DNA from: Competibacter_A sp037045685
GTDB taxonomy: Bacteria; Pseudomonadota; Gammaproteobacteria; Competibacterales; Competibacteraceae
Direction of reading: 5' to 3'
Length of the DNA stretch: 64,000 nucleotides
Assembly: GCA_037045685.1 (NCBI GenBank)
Contig: JBAOII010000011.1
Span: forward strand, 310,001-374,000
Below the pieces are notes generated by a model. That model was not told where the DNA came from, searched no databases, and saw only the letters and a list, made by a program, of their open reading frames with translations. The position numbers were made by a program, and so were the translations under genes. Within the stretch, counting starts at the first letter, position 1, and every line of letters begins with the position of its first letter. Of this stretch, positions 56,268 to 64,000 are shown piece by piece.

Positions 56268-56598
56268 GCTGTCGCGGATGCGGAAGTGGGCGCATGGGGC
56301 GCTGATCGACAGGAAGTCCAAAGTTTACCGAGCGTTTTTGACGATGGAGAGCGCGGCATACGCGGACGGTGCGCTGCCGAAAAAAACCAAGGAGCTCATC
56401 GCGATCGGTATCTCGGTACGCATCGACCGCGAATCCTGCATGCAGTGGCACATCGAGCGGGCGGCCCAGGCGGGCGCGACCTGTGAGGAGATTCTCAAAG
56501 CGGTCGAGGTCGGCATCGAAATGGGCGGCGGTCCCGCCACGGTTTCCGCGCGATTCGCGCTTGCGGTGATGGAAGAACTCTTTGGGACCGCGCCCTGA
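56245..56598 (+). CDS. Carboxymuconolactone decarboxylase/AhpD-family protein
   Basis: A 117-residue all-helical protein of the CMD family. MESAAYADGALPKKTKELIAIGIS is the usual start. The redox-type motif is ESCMQWHIERA, with a single cysteine and histidine (CxxxH) instead of CxxC, so thiol peroxidase activity like AhpD is not certain. It starts at GTG 56245, eight bases after GGAGGA and within the 3' end of the dehalogenase-like gene, so the two are translationally coupled. Role unknown; possibly a detoxification partner. Confidence 0.8.
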   Translation: MDRAKLNELSRMRKWAHGALIDRKSKVYRAFLTMESAAYADGALPKKTKELIAIGISVRIDRESCMQWHIERAAQAGATCEEILKAVEVGIEMGGGPATVSARFALAVMEELFGTAP

Positions 56599-56640
56599 CT
56601 CAAGGTTCGGCGCCGGGGTTTAGCGTGAAGCCCGCACGCA

Positions 56641-56666
56641 AAAAAGCCGGCTCACGCCGGCTTTTT
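56641..56666. terminator. Bidirectional rho-independent terminator
   Basis: AAAAAGCCGGC-TCAC-GCCGGCTTTTT, perfect 11-base stem with A and T runs, between the convergent CMD-family gene and pckG. Works for both strands. Confidence 0.9.
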
Positions 56667-56718
56667 GATCGAACACCCTTATAAGCGAGGAGATTGAATA
56701 TCCTCGCTGATCTGGGGC

Positions 56719-58572
56719 TTAGGCCGCATCGACCACACGCCAGACCTCGGGCGCCTTTTCGACGCGCTTCCCGAACTCCTGGCGCTGGCTTTCGAGTTCC
56801 GGCGGCAGCTTCTCGCCAAACTTCTCGAAGAAGCCCTTGATCTCCTCGATCTCGCTGGCGGCCTCGGCGCGGTTGATGTTGGTGATCGCTCCGAACTGCT
56901 CCTTGGTGAAAGCCAGACCTTCCAGGTCCAAATCTTCGTAGCGCGGCATCAAGCCGAACGAGCTTTCCACGGCGCCGACCTGACCGTTGACGCGCTCCAC
57001 GATCCATTTGAGAACCCGCATGTTCTGGCCGTAGCCCGGCCACGCGAACTTGCCGTTGGCATCCTTGCGGAACCAGTTGGTGCGGAAGATCATGGGCAGC
57101 TTGAGGCCGGCTTTCTTGCCCATGTTGATCCAGTGACCCCAATACGCCGCCATGTTGTAGCCGCAGAACGGCAGCATGGCGAAGGGATCGCGCCGGATGC
57201 CGGTCACGCCGATGGCCGCCGCCGTGGCTTCCGAACCCATGGTCGCCGCCATAAACACGCCGTGGTTCCAATCGTAGGCCTGGTAGACCAGCGGGAAGGT
57301 CTTGGACAGACGCCCGCCGAAGATGAAGGCGGAAATCGGCACGCCGGCGGGATCTTCCCAGGCCGGGTCGATAGTCGGGCATTGCCCGGCGGGTGCCGTA
57401 AAGCGCGAATTGGCGTGCGCGCCAACCCGACCACAGTCCGGCGTCCAGTCGTTGCCCTGCCAGTCGATGCCGTGCGCCGGGGGCTCCACGCCCATGCCTT
57501 CCCACCACACATCGCCGTCGTCGGTCAGCACGACATTGGTGAAGATCGCGTTGGCCTTGATCGACTCCATCGCCATGGGGTTGGAATCGTAGGAGGTGCC
57601 GGGAGCGACGCCGAAGAAGCCGGCTTCCGGGTTGATGGCGCGCAGCGAGCCGTCGGCCGTGGGCTTGATCCAGGCGATGTCGTCGCCGACCGTCAGCGCC
57701 TTCCAGTTGCCGAAGCCCTTGGGCGGGACGATCATGGCCAGGTTGGTTTTGCCGCAGGCGCTGGGGAAGGCGGCCGCGACATAGGTCTTGTCGCCCTTGG
57801 GCGATTCGAGACCCAGGATCAGCATGTGCTCGGCCAGCCAGCCTTCGTCGCGCGCCATCGCCGAAGCGATGCGCAAGGCCAAGCACTTCTTGCCGAGCAG
57901 GGCGTTGCCGCCGTAACCGGAACCGTAGGACCAGATTTCGCGGGTTTCGGGGAAATGCACGATGGCTTTGCGGCCGATGTCCGGCTCGCACGGCCATGGC
58001 ACATCTTTCTGACCGGGAGCCAGCGGGGCGCCAACCGAATGGACGCACGGGATAAAGAACCCGTCGCTACCCAACGTGTCGAGCACCTTCTGGCCCATGC
58101 GGGTCATGATCCGCATGTTGGTCACGACATAGGCCGAATCGGTGATCTCGATGCCGATCTGGGCGATCGGGCTGCCGATGGGACCCATGCTGAAGGGGAT
58201 GACATACAGGGTGCGGCCCTTCATGCAGCCGTCCATCAGCCCTTTCAACTGCGCCCGCATTTCATCCGGTGGCGCCCAGTTGTTGGTCGGGCCGGCATCT
58301 TCTTTGTTCAGGCTGCAAATGAAGGTACGGTCTTCGACCCGCGCCACGTCGGAGGGATGCGACCGAGCGAGAAAAGAGTTGGGCCGCTTTTCCGGGTTCA
58401 GCCGGGTGAAGGTTCCAGAAGCGACCATTTCGGCGCACAACCGGTCGTATTCCTCCTGCGAGCCATCGCACCAGACGATGCGATCCGGTTGGGTCAATGC
58501 GGCTATTTCGTCTACCCAGCTTAACAACTTGGCGTTGCTGGTCCGGTTTTTGCCATCATGAGCGATTGCCAT
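56719..58572 (-). CDS. pckG: Phosphoenolpyruvate carboxykinase (GTP)
   Basis: A 617-residue gluconeogenic enzyme converting oxaloacetate to PEP with GTP. Kinase motifs AAFPSACGKTNLAMI (P-loop and reactive cysteine), FGSNPMAMESIKAN-like DSNPMAMESIKAN, and the GTP-type signatures FPLVYQAYDWNHGVF and NWFRKDANGKFAWPGYG are intact. The GTP form is uncommon in gammaproteobacteria, where the ATP form (PckA) dominates. Start ATG at 58572. The 280 bases upstream hold no other gene; a promoter was not identified. Confidence 0.96.
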   Translation of the reverse strand: MAIAHDGKNRTSNAKLLSWVDEIAALTQPDRIVWCDGSQEEYDRLCAEMVASGTFTRLNPEKRPNSFLARSHPSDVARVEDRTFICSLNKEDAGPTNNWAPPDEMRAQLKGLMDGCMKGRTLYVIPFSMGPIGSPIAQIGIEITDSAYVVTNMRIMTRMGQKVLDTLGSDGFFIPCVHSVGAPLAPGQKDVPWPCEPDIGRKAIVHFPETREIWSYGSGYGGNALLGKKCLALRIASAMARDEGWLAEHMLILGLESPKGDKTYVAAAFPSACGKTNLAMIVPPKGFGNWKALTVGDDIAWIKPTADGSLRAINPEAGFFGVAPGTSYDSNPMAMESIKANAIFTNVVLTDDGDVWWEGMGVEPPAHGIDWQGNDWTPDCGRVGAHANSRFTAPAGQCPTIDPAWEDPAGVPISAFIFGGRLSKTFPLVYQAYDWNHGVFMAATMGSEATAAAIGVTGIRRDPFAMLPFCGYNMAAYWGHWINMGKKAGLKLPMIFRTNWFRKDANGKFAWPGYGQNMRVLKWIVERVNGQVGAVESSFGLMPRYEDLDLEGLAFTKEQFGAITNINRAEAASEIEEIKGFFEKFGEKLPPELESQRQEFGKRVEKAPEVWRVVDAA

Positions 58573-58854
58573 CGATTAAATCCCCTCTAGTGTTGAATGC
58601 GTTGGGGTTGGGAAGCCATCAAGCGGGCCGGTTCACCATCGTCCGCGCTGGATTTGACCGGGCGCGACCCTTCCGGAGCCGGTTACACCATGCGGCAGTA
58701 AGGTTATCATCAAGCCGGTTTGGATGCCACCCAGGCGATGTGGTCGAGCCGGCCGACAGGGGGATAGGACCGTCGGGCGGGCGATCCGCCCTCGGCGTAT
58801 CCGGCCGCGCCCGGGAGCGCGGCCGACGAACGGCGGACGGTGTCGCTCGATCGG

Positions 58855-60858
58855 TCAGCTTCCCTTGGACGGATCGAGCCGCGCGGTCGCTTCGGCGGCG
58901 GTTTCGTAGAGGTGGGGAGCGAGGTCGCGCTCGCGCAGCGCGTCGCCCAACCGGGCGCGCAGGAAGGCGCTGGTGGTGTAGCGGGTCACCCCGACGTAAT
59001 AGCGTTGCACGACATCGCTGACCATGTCCATGTAGGTTTGCAACAGTTCCGGCGTGATCGAGAAATTGTCGTAGTTGACGATGGCGAACACCTTCTTGCC
59101 CAGCGGTTCGACTTTGCCGGCGACCGCCGCCCGGATGCGCTCGATATCCTCCCGGCTGCGCACGGCCAAGCCCTCGAAATTGAGGAAGAACAGGTTTTTG
59201 GCCGGATCGTAGGACAAGCGTTCGTCGAGCGGTCGCAGCAACAGCATATCGCGCAGCCCCATCGGCCCGTCGCCGAAGATGCGGCCGTCCATCGCGCGCA
59301 ACTGGGGGCTGACGCGGGGCTGGAAGGTCATGCGCGCCAGCACGTCCCGTTCCAGATCGACGCCCGGCGCGATCTCGATCAACTCCGGTCCGTCGGCGGT
59401 CAGGCGGAATACCGCTCGCTCGGTGATGTACAGCACCGGCTGATTCCGTTGGCTGGCCACCACGCCGCTGAAGGTGCGCTGCTCGACCTCCTCGACGAAC
59501 TTGGGCGTCTCGCCCTCGCGCAAGATGCGCAGTTGCCCCTGTTCCACCGCGATTTCCAGCTTGCCGGCCGTGAAGGTGCCGGTAAAGACCACCTTCCGGG
59601 AATTTTGGCTGATGTTGATGAACCCCCCGGCGCCGGCGATGCGCGTCCCGAATTTGGAGACGTTCAGATTGCCCTGCCGGTCCACCTGCGCCAGCCCGAG
59701 AAACGCCAGATCCAAACCGCCGCCGTCGTAGAAATCGAACTGGTTGGGCTGGTCGATGATCGCCTGCACGTTGGTGGACGCGCCGAAATCCAGGCCCCCG
59801 GCCGGAATGCCGCCGACCACGCCCGGCTCGGCGGTCAGGGTCAGCAGGTCGATGATTTTTTCCTCGGCGGCGATGTTGGCGATGCTCTCCGGCACCCCGA
59901 TCCCCAAGTTCACGATGGCGTTCGAGGTCAGTTCCATGGCCGCTCGCCGGGCGATGATTTTGCGCTCGCTCATCGGGATCGGCGGGATCGAGGCCAGCGG
60001 CACCTTGATTTCGCCGGAAAACGCCGGGTTGTATGGGGTGGCGAAAGTCTGCCAGTGGTGTTCGGGCGGCGAAACCACGATGCAGTCCACCAGAATGCCG
60101 GGCACGCGCACGTCCTTGGGCCGCAGGATGCCGCGCTCGGCCACCCGTTCCACCTGGGCGATCACGATGCCGCCGGAGTTGCGCACCGCCATGGCGATGG
60201 CCAGCGATTCCAGCGTCAGCGCCTCCTTTTCCATGGTCAGGTTGCCGTCGATGTCGGCGGTGGTGGCGCGGATGATGCCGACCTGAATCGGAAACGCCTT
60301 GTAGAGCAAATAGTCGTGGCCGCCGACGACCATCACCTCCACCCGATCTTCGCGGGTGATGGCGTTGAGCTTGCCGCCGCCGTGGCGCGGATCGACGAAG
60401 GTGCCCAGCCCGACGCGGGTCAGCGTGCCCGGCTTGCCGGCGGCGATGTCGCGGTACAGGTGGGTGATGACGCCTTGCGGCAAGTTGTAGGCTTCGATCT
60501 TGTTCGCCACCGCCAGCGCTTGCAGTTTCGGCACCAGCCCCCAGTGGCCGCCGATGACCCGTTTGACCAGGCCCTCGTGCCCCAGATGGTTGAGCCCGCG
60601 CTGTTTGCCGTCGCCCTGGCCGGCGGCGTAGACCAGCGTCAGGTCGCGCGGTCTGTCGAGTCCGGGCGCGTTCGGATCGTCTTCCGGCGCCAGATAAAGT
60701 TCCTCCAGCGCGCAGGCGATGTCCTCGGCGAAGCCGGTGCCGACGAAGCCGCTGGTGGCGACCGTGTCGCCGGCGCGGATCAGGCTCACGGCCTCGCGGG
60801 CGCTGACGACCTTGCCGCGTTCGGGGATGCGGAGTGAAGCGAGCAGGGGATGCAGCAT
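58855..60858 (-). CDS. Family I acyl-CoA:acetate/3-ketoacid CoA-transferase, extended form
   Basis: A 667-residue single-chain CoA-transferase (alpha and beta halves fused). Alpha half: AGDTVATSGFVGTGFAED. Beta half: NLGIGVPESIANIAAEE and LTAEPGVVGGIPAGG, whose glutamate is the expected CoA-ester-forming residue, then GGGLDLAFLGLAQVD. Relatives such as YdiF or Pct end near residue 520; here about 150 further residues follow (from RDMLLLRPLDERLSYDPAK), of unknown role. ATG at 60858 preferred over an upstream TTG. A broken GntP-type permease gene precedes it on the same strand, so the pair may handle a hydroxy acid or short-chain acid. Confidence 0.9.
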   Translation of the reverse strand: MLHPLLASLRIPERGKVVSAREAVSLIRAGDTVATSGFVGTGFAEDIACALEELYLAPEDDPNAPGLDRPRDLTLVYAAGQGDGKQRGLNHLGHEGLVKRVIGGHWGLVPKLQALAVANKIEAYNLPQGVITHLYRDIAAGKPGTLTRVGLGTFVDPRHGGGKLNAITREDRVEVMVVGGHDYLLYKAFPIQVGIIRATTADIDGNLTMEKEALTLESLAIAMAVRNSGGIVIAQVERVAERGILRPKDVRVPGILVDCIVVSPPEHHWQTFATPYNPAFSGEIKVPLASIPPIPMSERKIIARRAAMELTSNAIVNLGIGVPESIANIAAEEKIIDLLTLTAEPGVVGGIPAGGLDFGASTNVQAIIDQPNQFDFYDGGGLDLAFLGLAQVDRQGNLNVSKFGTRIAGAGGFINISQNSRKVVFTGTFTAGKLEIAVEQGQLRILREGETPKFVEEVEQRTFSGVVASQRNQPVLYITERAVFRLTADGPELIEIAPGVDLERDVLARMTFQPRVSPQLRAMDGRIFGDGPMGLRDMLLLRPLDERLSYDPAKNLFFLNFEGLAVRSREDIERIRAAVAGKVEPLGKKVFAIVNYDNFSITPELLQTYMDMVSDVVQRYYVGVTRYTTSAFLRARLGDALRERDLAPHLYETAAEATARLDPSKGS

Positions 60859-60920
60859 GATGATGGCCCTCAATTATGGGATGAGAATCGCCGCTCGCGA
60901 TCGCGAGCGGCGGGCCGTGA

Positions 60921-62362
60921 TTAGAAACTGCCGAACATCGTCCCCAAGGTGATGACCACCACTAAGGCGCTCAACGGAATCACCACGGACACCATGAAGA
61001 TATCGAAATAGGATTGCCGGTGCGTCAGCCGGCAGATGCCGAGCAAGGTGATCACCGCGCCGTTGTGCGGGCAGCGTGTCCATGCCGCCGGACTGGCCAT
61101 CGACGGCGACCCGGTGCAGCACCTCCGAGCGGAATGCCGGCGGCGTTGGCGACCTCGATGATAGTGGTTGGCCATGGTGGCTGAGCGCGATGCTCATGCC
61201 GCCCGAGGCGGAGCCGGTGATGCCCGCCAGGGTGGTGACGGTGATCGCTTCGTTGACCAGCGGGTTGGGGATCGCCCGCAGCGCGTCGGCCACCACCAGG
61301 AAGCCCGGCAGCGAGGCGATGACGCCGCCGAAGCCGTATTCCGAGGCGGTGTTCATCGACGGCCAGCAGCGAGCCGGCCACCGCCGACTTGGCGCCTTCG
61401 GCGAATTTTTCCTTGATCGGCCCCCAAGCGGTGACCACCACGAACAGAATGCCCATCAGCAACGCCGCCTCGACCGCCCAAATCGCCGCGACCTTGGGAA
61501 TTTCGAACGGCACCGGTTTCGCCCCGATTCCGGTCATGGTCAGTTCGTAGGACTTGCCGTACAGCACCGGCACCAGCTGGGTGAAGACGTAGTTCAGGAT
61601 GCCGACCAGGAACAGCGGGGTAATCGACCAGGAGCGGATTGGGCAGGCTTTTCGTGGGTGAACGGCTCCGGCTCGTTGATCAGATTGGTCGCCGTAGTCT
61701 TCGCCGGCGGCCGTGCGCTCGGCGGCGGCACGATTCGAGATAGAGCATGCCCGACGATGAAGATGAACAATCGCGCCGACCACGCCAAGACCAGGGCGCG
61801 GCCCAGGTAGTTGGTGCTTGAAGAACGGCGGTGGGAATCGATGTTCTGGATCTGCCGGAGTGCCGCGGACAGCGAGTCCATGGTGAAGGTGAACGAGCCC
61901 AAGGCGATAGCGCCGGGAATGAAGCCGCTTCGGGACATGCCGATCTGCGCGGAACAGCGCCGCGCGCGATGGGATAAACGGCGAACAGCGACCACGAACA
62001 GCGACACGCCGCCGTAGGTCAGGATGCCGCAGCACACGACGATGGCGATGGACAGCATCGCTCGCTGATGACCTGAGTGACGATCCACCACCGCCGAGAC
62101 GATGGCTCTTCGACGTAGCCGGATCAGCTCGATCACCTTGCCGAACACCGCCCCCAGCATGAACACCGGGAAGTACAGCTTGACGAAGTTGACCATCTTG
62201 TCCATGAAGACGCCGAGTATACATCGGCGCCACCAGGGTCGGGTCGGTCAGCAGCACCGCCAGCAAGGCGGCGACAGGTGCGAACAGCACCACGCTGTGA
62301 CCCTTGATAGGCCACGATACATCAACAGGCCGAGCGCCCCGAGAACGATCAGGAATACTCAT
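60921..62362 (-). pseudogene. GntP-family permease, multiply frameshifted
   Basis: Pieces of one GntP-type (gluconate/hydroxy acid) permease lie in all three minus-strand frames in the right order: LIVLGALGLLMYRGLS, IKGHSVVLFAPVAALLAVLL, KLYFPVFMLGAVFGKVIE, GFIPGAIALGSFTFTMDS, VGILNYVFTQLVPVLYGKSY, GFGGVIASLPGFLVVADALR, TVTTLAGITGSASGGMSIAL, and FDIFMVSVVIPLSALVVVI ending in TMFGSF. At least eight frame switches are needed within 1.4 kb, while the peptides between them are well conserved. That pattern suggests clustered sequencing error rather than an old pseudogene. ATG at 62362. It would serve uptake with the adjacent CoA-transferase. Confidence 0.75.
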
Positions 62363-62603
62363 TTGAGATTACTCCTCTTGGTGGATATCGTTGTGGAGAG
62401 TGTCGAAATCTCATACCGGCTTTTTGCGATGGCCGGCCATACGGTCCCTGGAGTGGATTCCAAATTCGGAAGGATTGGGAAATCGCGAGCGACCGGTGAA
62501 ACCTGACACCATCGAACTATAGTTGCGGTTTGATGGATGTGAAAATTCGCAAAAATAATAAAATACCTGTGCGGAAATGCACGGATGAAGAGAAGGCCGG
62601 GAG

Positions 62604-63512
62604 ATGAAACGCGAAATCGACTGGAACGATCTGCGCTATTTTTTGGCGGTGGCCCGCGTGGGCCGGCTCAGCCCGGCCGCCCGACGGCTGCAAGTCGAAC
62701 ACAGCACGGTATCCCGTCGGATCGAGAGCCTGGAACGGGCGATGGGCACGCGGCTGTTCGACCGTCACCGCGACGGGCTGGTGTTGACCGAGGCCGGGCA
62801 TGCCCTGTTGCCCATGGCCGAGCAGGTCGAAGCGACGGTTGCGGTCGTGTCGGAAAAGCTGTCGGGCCAGGATCTTTCGATCAGCGGGGAGGTCCGGCTG
62901 GGCACGCCCGAGGGTTTGGCGGTGTGTTTCCTGACGCCGAATCTCAAGCCGTTGCTCGACGAGTATCCCCGGCTGACCGTGGAGTTGCTGGCCCTGCCCC
63001 GGCTGGCGAATCTGGCCAGCCGCGAAGCGGATTTGGCCATCACGCTCGAACCGCCGCGCCGAGGTCCTTACGTGGTGGCCCGCTGGACCGATTTCACCTA
63101 CTTCCTTTACGGCGCCAGGGATTATCTGGAGGCGCGCGAGCCGATCGCCGCTCGCGCCGATCTGGCCCGCCATCCGTTCATCGCCTACATCGACGATTAC
63201 TTGCTGATTCCGGAGCTGCGCTTTCTCGAAAAGCTCTGCGATCGACCGGATCTGCGGTTTAGCAGCACCAGCATGTTGGCGCACAAGGAAGCGGTGCTGG
63301 CGGGCGTCGGGCTGGCGGTGCTGGTGTCCTATATCGGCGCCAGCGATCCGCGTTTGCTCAAGGTGTTGCCGGACGAAGCCTATTTCCGGCACACGTTTTG
63401 GCTGGCCGCGCACGCGGATCGCCTGCGGCTCAAGCGGGTGCGGGTGGTGTGGGATTATCTGGTCGGGTTGATCGGCGCCCACCGCAGGCTGTTTCTCGAC
63501 GGCGAGCGCTGA
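62604..63512 (+). CDS. LysR-family transcriptional regulator
   Basis: A 302-residue regulator. The N-terminal winged helix WNDLRYFLAVARVGRLSPAARRLQVEHSTVSRRIESLE is standard; the effector domain follows from about residue 95 (SGEVRLGTPEG, a periplasmic-binding-like fold). The ATG at 62604 has GGGAG upstream. Divergent from the GntP permease/CoA-transferase pair with 240 bases between, which is the classical placement of a LysR activator of the divergent genes; the binding site was not identified. Confidence 0.93.
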   Translation: MKREIDWNDLRYFLAVARVGRLSPAARRLQVEHSTVSRRIESLERAMGTRLFDRHRDGLVLTEAGHALLPMAEQVEATVAVVSEKLSGQDLSISGEVRLGTPEGLAVCFLTPNLKPLLDEYPRLTVELLALPRLANLASREADLAITLEPPRRGPYVVARWTDFTYFLYGARDYLEAREPIAARADLARHPFIAYIDDYLLIPELRFLEKLCDRPDLRFSSTSMLAHKEAVLAGVGLAVLVSYIGASDPRLLKVLPDEAYFRHTFWLAAHADRLRLKRVRVVWDYLVGLIGAHRRLFLDGER

Positions 63513-63536
63513 ACGGCGAAGGGTCGGTTTCGGCCG

Positions 63537-64000
63537 CTACTCTCCCGAATCCAGTTGCTCGACCAAGGCTTCGCGCAGCGCGGCGTATTTTTGCGGGTCT
63601 TGCAGCAGCCGGTTTTCGCGGTCGGTGACGAAGAACACGTCCTCCGCCCGAGCGCCGATGGTGGCGATCTTGGCGTTGTGCAACTGCACCCCGCACTTCA
63701 TGAACGCCTGCCCGACCCGGCACAACAGGCCGGGACGGTCCCAGGACACCAGTTCCACCACCGTGCGACCGTTGGCGGCATCCTCGCGGAACGCGACCCA
63801 GGTGGGAATCTGGAAGGCTTTTTGAATTCGCGAAATGTGCCGGCTGGGCAACAGCGGGGCGATTTCGGGCCGGTTGAGGTAATGCAGGAGGGCGGTGACG
63901 ATTTCCTTGATGCGCGCCCGGTCCTGGATCAGCGCGCCGGAATCTTCCAGCACCGTGAAACTGTCGAGGGTGAACCCGCTGTGGCCGGTGATAATCCGGG
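63537..64000 (-). CDS. glnD: [Protein-PII] uridylyltransferase, C-terminal part (truncated by window edge)
   Basis: The last about 150 residues of GlnD, the nitrogen-sensing enzyme that modifies PII proteins. Visible are the end of the first ACT domain (TGHSGFTLDSFTVLED) and a complete second ACT domain (TVVELVSWDRPGLLCRVGQAFMKCGVQLHNAKIATIGARAEDVFFV), the glutamine-binding region. The frame continues past base 64000, so the catalytic and HD domains are outside the window. Stop codon (TAG) at 63537-63539 on the minus strand. Convergent with the LysR gene. Confidence 0.9.
   Translation of the reverse strand, partial: RIITGHSGFTLDSFTVLEDSGALIQDRARIKEIVTALLHYLNRPEIAPLLPSRHISRIQKAFQIPTWVAFREDAANGRTVVELVSWDRPGLLCRVGQAFMKCGVQLHNAKIATIGARAEDVFFVTDRENRLLQDPQKYAALREALVEQLDSGE

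Overview
The window looks like a chromosomal segment of a GC-rich gammaproteobacterium. The pointers are the glyA-nrdR-ribD-ribE-ribBA-ribH-nusB gene order, an enterobacterial-type GshA, class-II-type PyrC, a YnjBCD-type ABC transporter, an FNR-like regulator and a GlnD fragment. Carbon-storage genes recur: a PhaF/PhaI-type phasin, crotonase and 3-hydroxybutyryl-CoA dehydrogenase, a family I CoA-transferase, GTP-type PEP carboxykinase and malic enzyme. This fits a polyhydroxyalkanoate-accumulating bacterium, possibly of the Competibacter type. That lineage is a guess from gene content; no marker was searched.

Layout. 0-12 kb: the end of a PEGA-repeat protein, malic enzyme, a beta-oxidation/PHB gene pair, an M17 aminopeptidase, gshA, and class II DAHP synthase coupled to a glutamine amidotransferase. 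11.8-15.8 kb: an MmeI-like restriction-modification gene destroyed by a tnpB element, an IS110-family (IS1111-like) element, a frameshift and a 3' truncation. 15.8-27.8 kb: a DMT exporter, two divergent alpha/beta hydrolases, a TPR protein, an MBL hydrolase, then the riboflavin operon with a HicBA toxin-antitoxin pair wedged between ribD and ribE, then an HDAC-family amidohydrolase and a YciA-type thioesterase. 27.9-40 kb: a CNNM/CorC-type protein, 5-oxoprolinase, an aldehyde dehydrogenase/DUF779 pair, and a hybrid histidine kinase preceded by a periplasmic protein with two fused sugar-binding domains. 40-48 kb: an isolated MraZ-like gene, ynjBCD interrupted by a NlpC/P60 gene, and a P-type ATPase. 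48-51.5 kb: an FNR-like regulator divergent from a NifX/DsrE/methyltransferase/MBL cluster. 51.5-64 kb: phasin, pyrC, argG, gloA, a small basic protein, a fluoroacetate-dehalogenase-like gene with a CMD-family partner, pckG, CoA-transferase, a shattered GntP permease, a LysR regulator and the end of glnD.

Sequence quality matters here. Single-base frameshifts interrupt otherwise perfectly conserved proteins (gshA, ribE, 5-oxoprolinase, ynjC), and the GntP gene at 60.9-62.4 kb has at least eight. Many of these are probably sequencing or assembly errors rather than true pseudogenes. A dispersed GC-rich palindromic repeat occurs six times, once inside the ribD reading frame.

The observations most worth follow-up are: the non-coding part of the IS110-family element, which carries exact 10-base copies of both element boundaries (candidate guide RNA); the tandem sugar-binding protein plus hybrid kinase; the NlpC/P60 protein with a duplicated C-terminal module; and the redox-looking NifX/DsrE cluster. 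No rRNA, tRNA or CRISPR array was seen.
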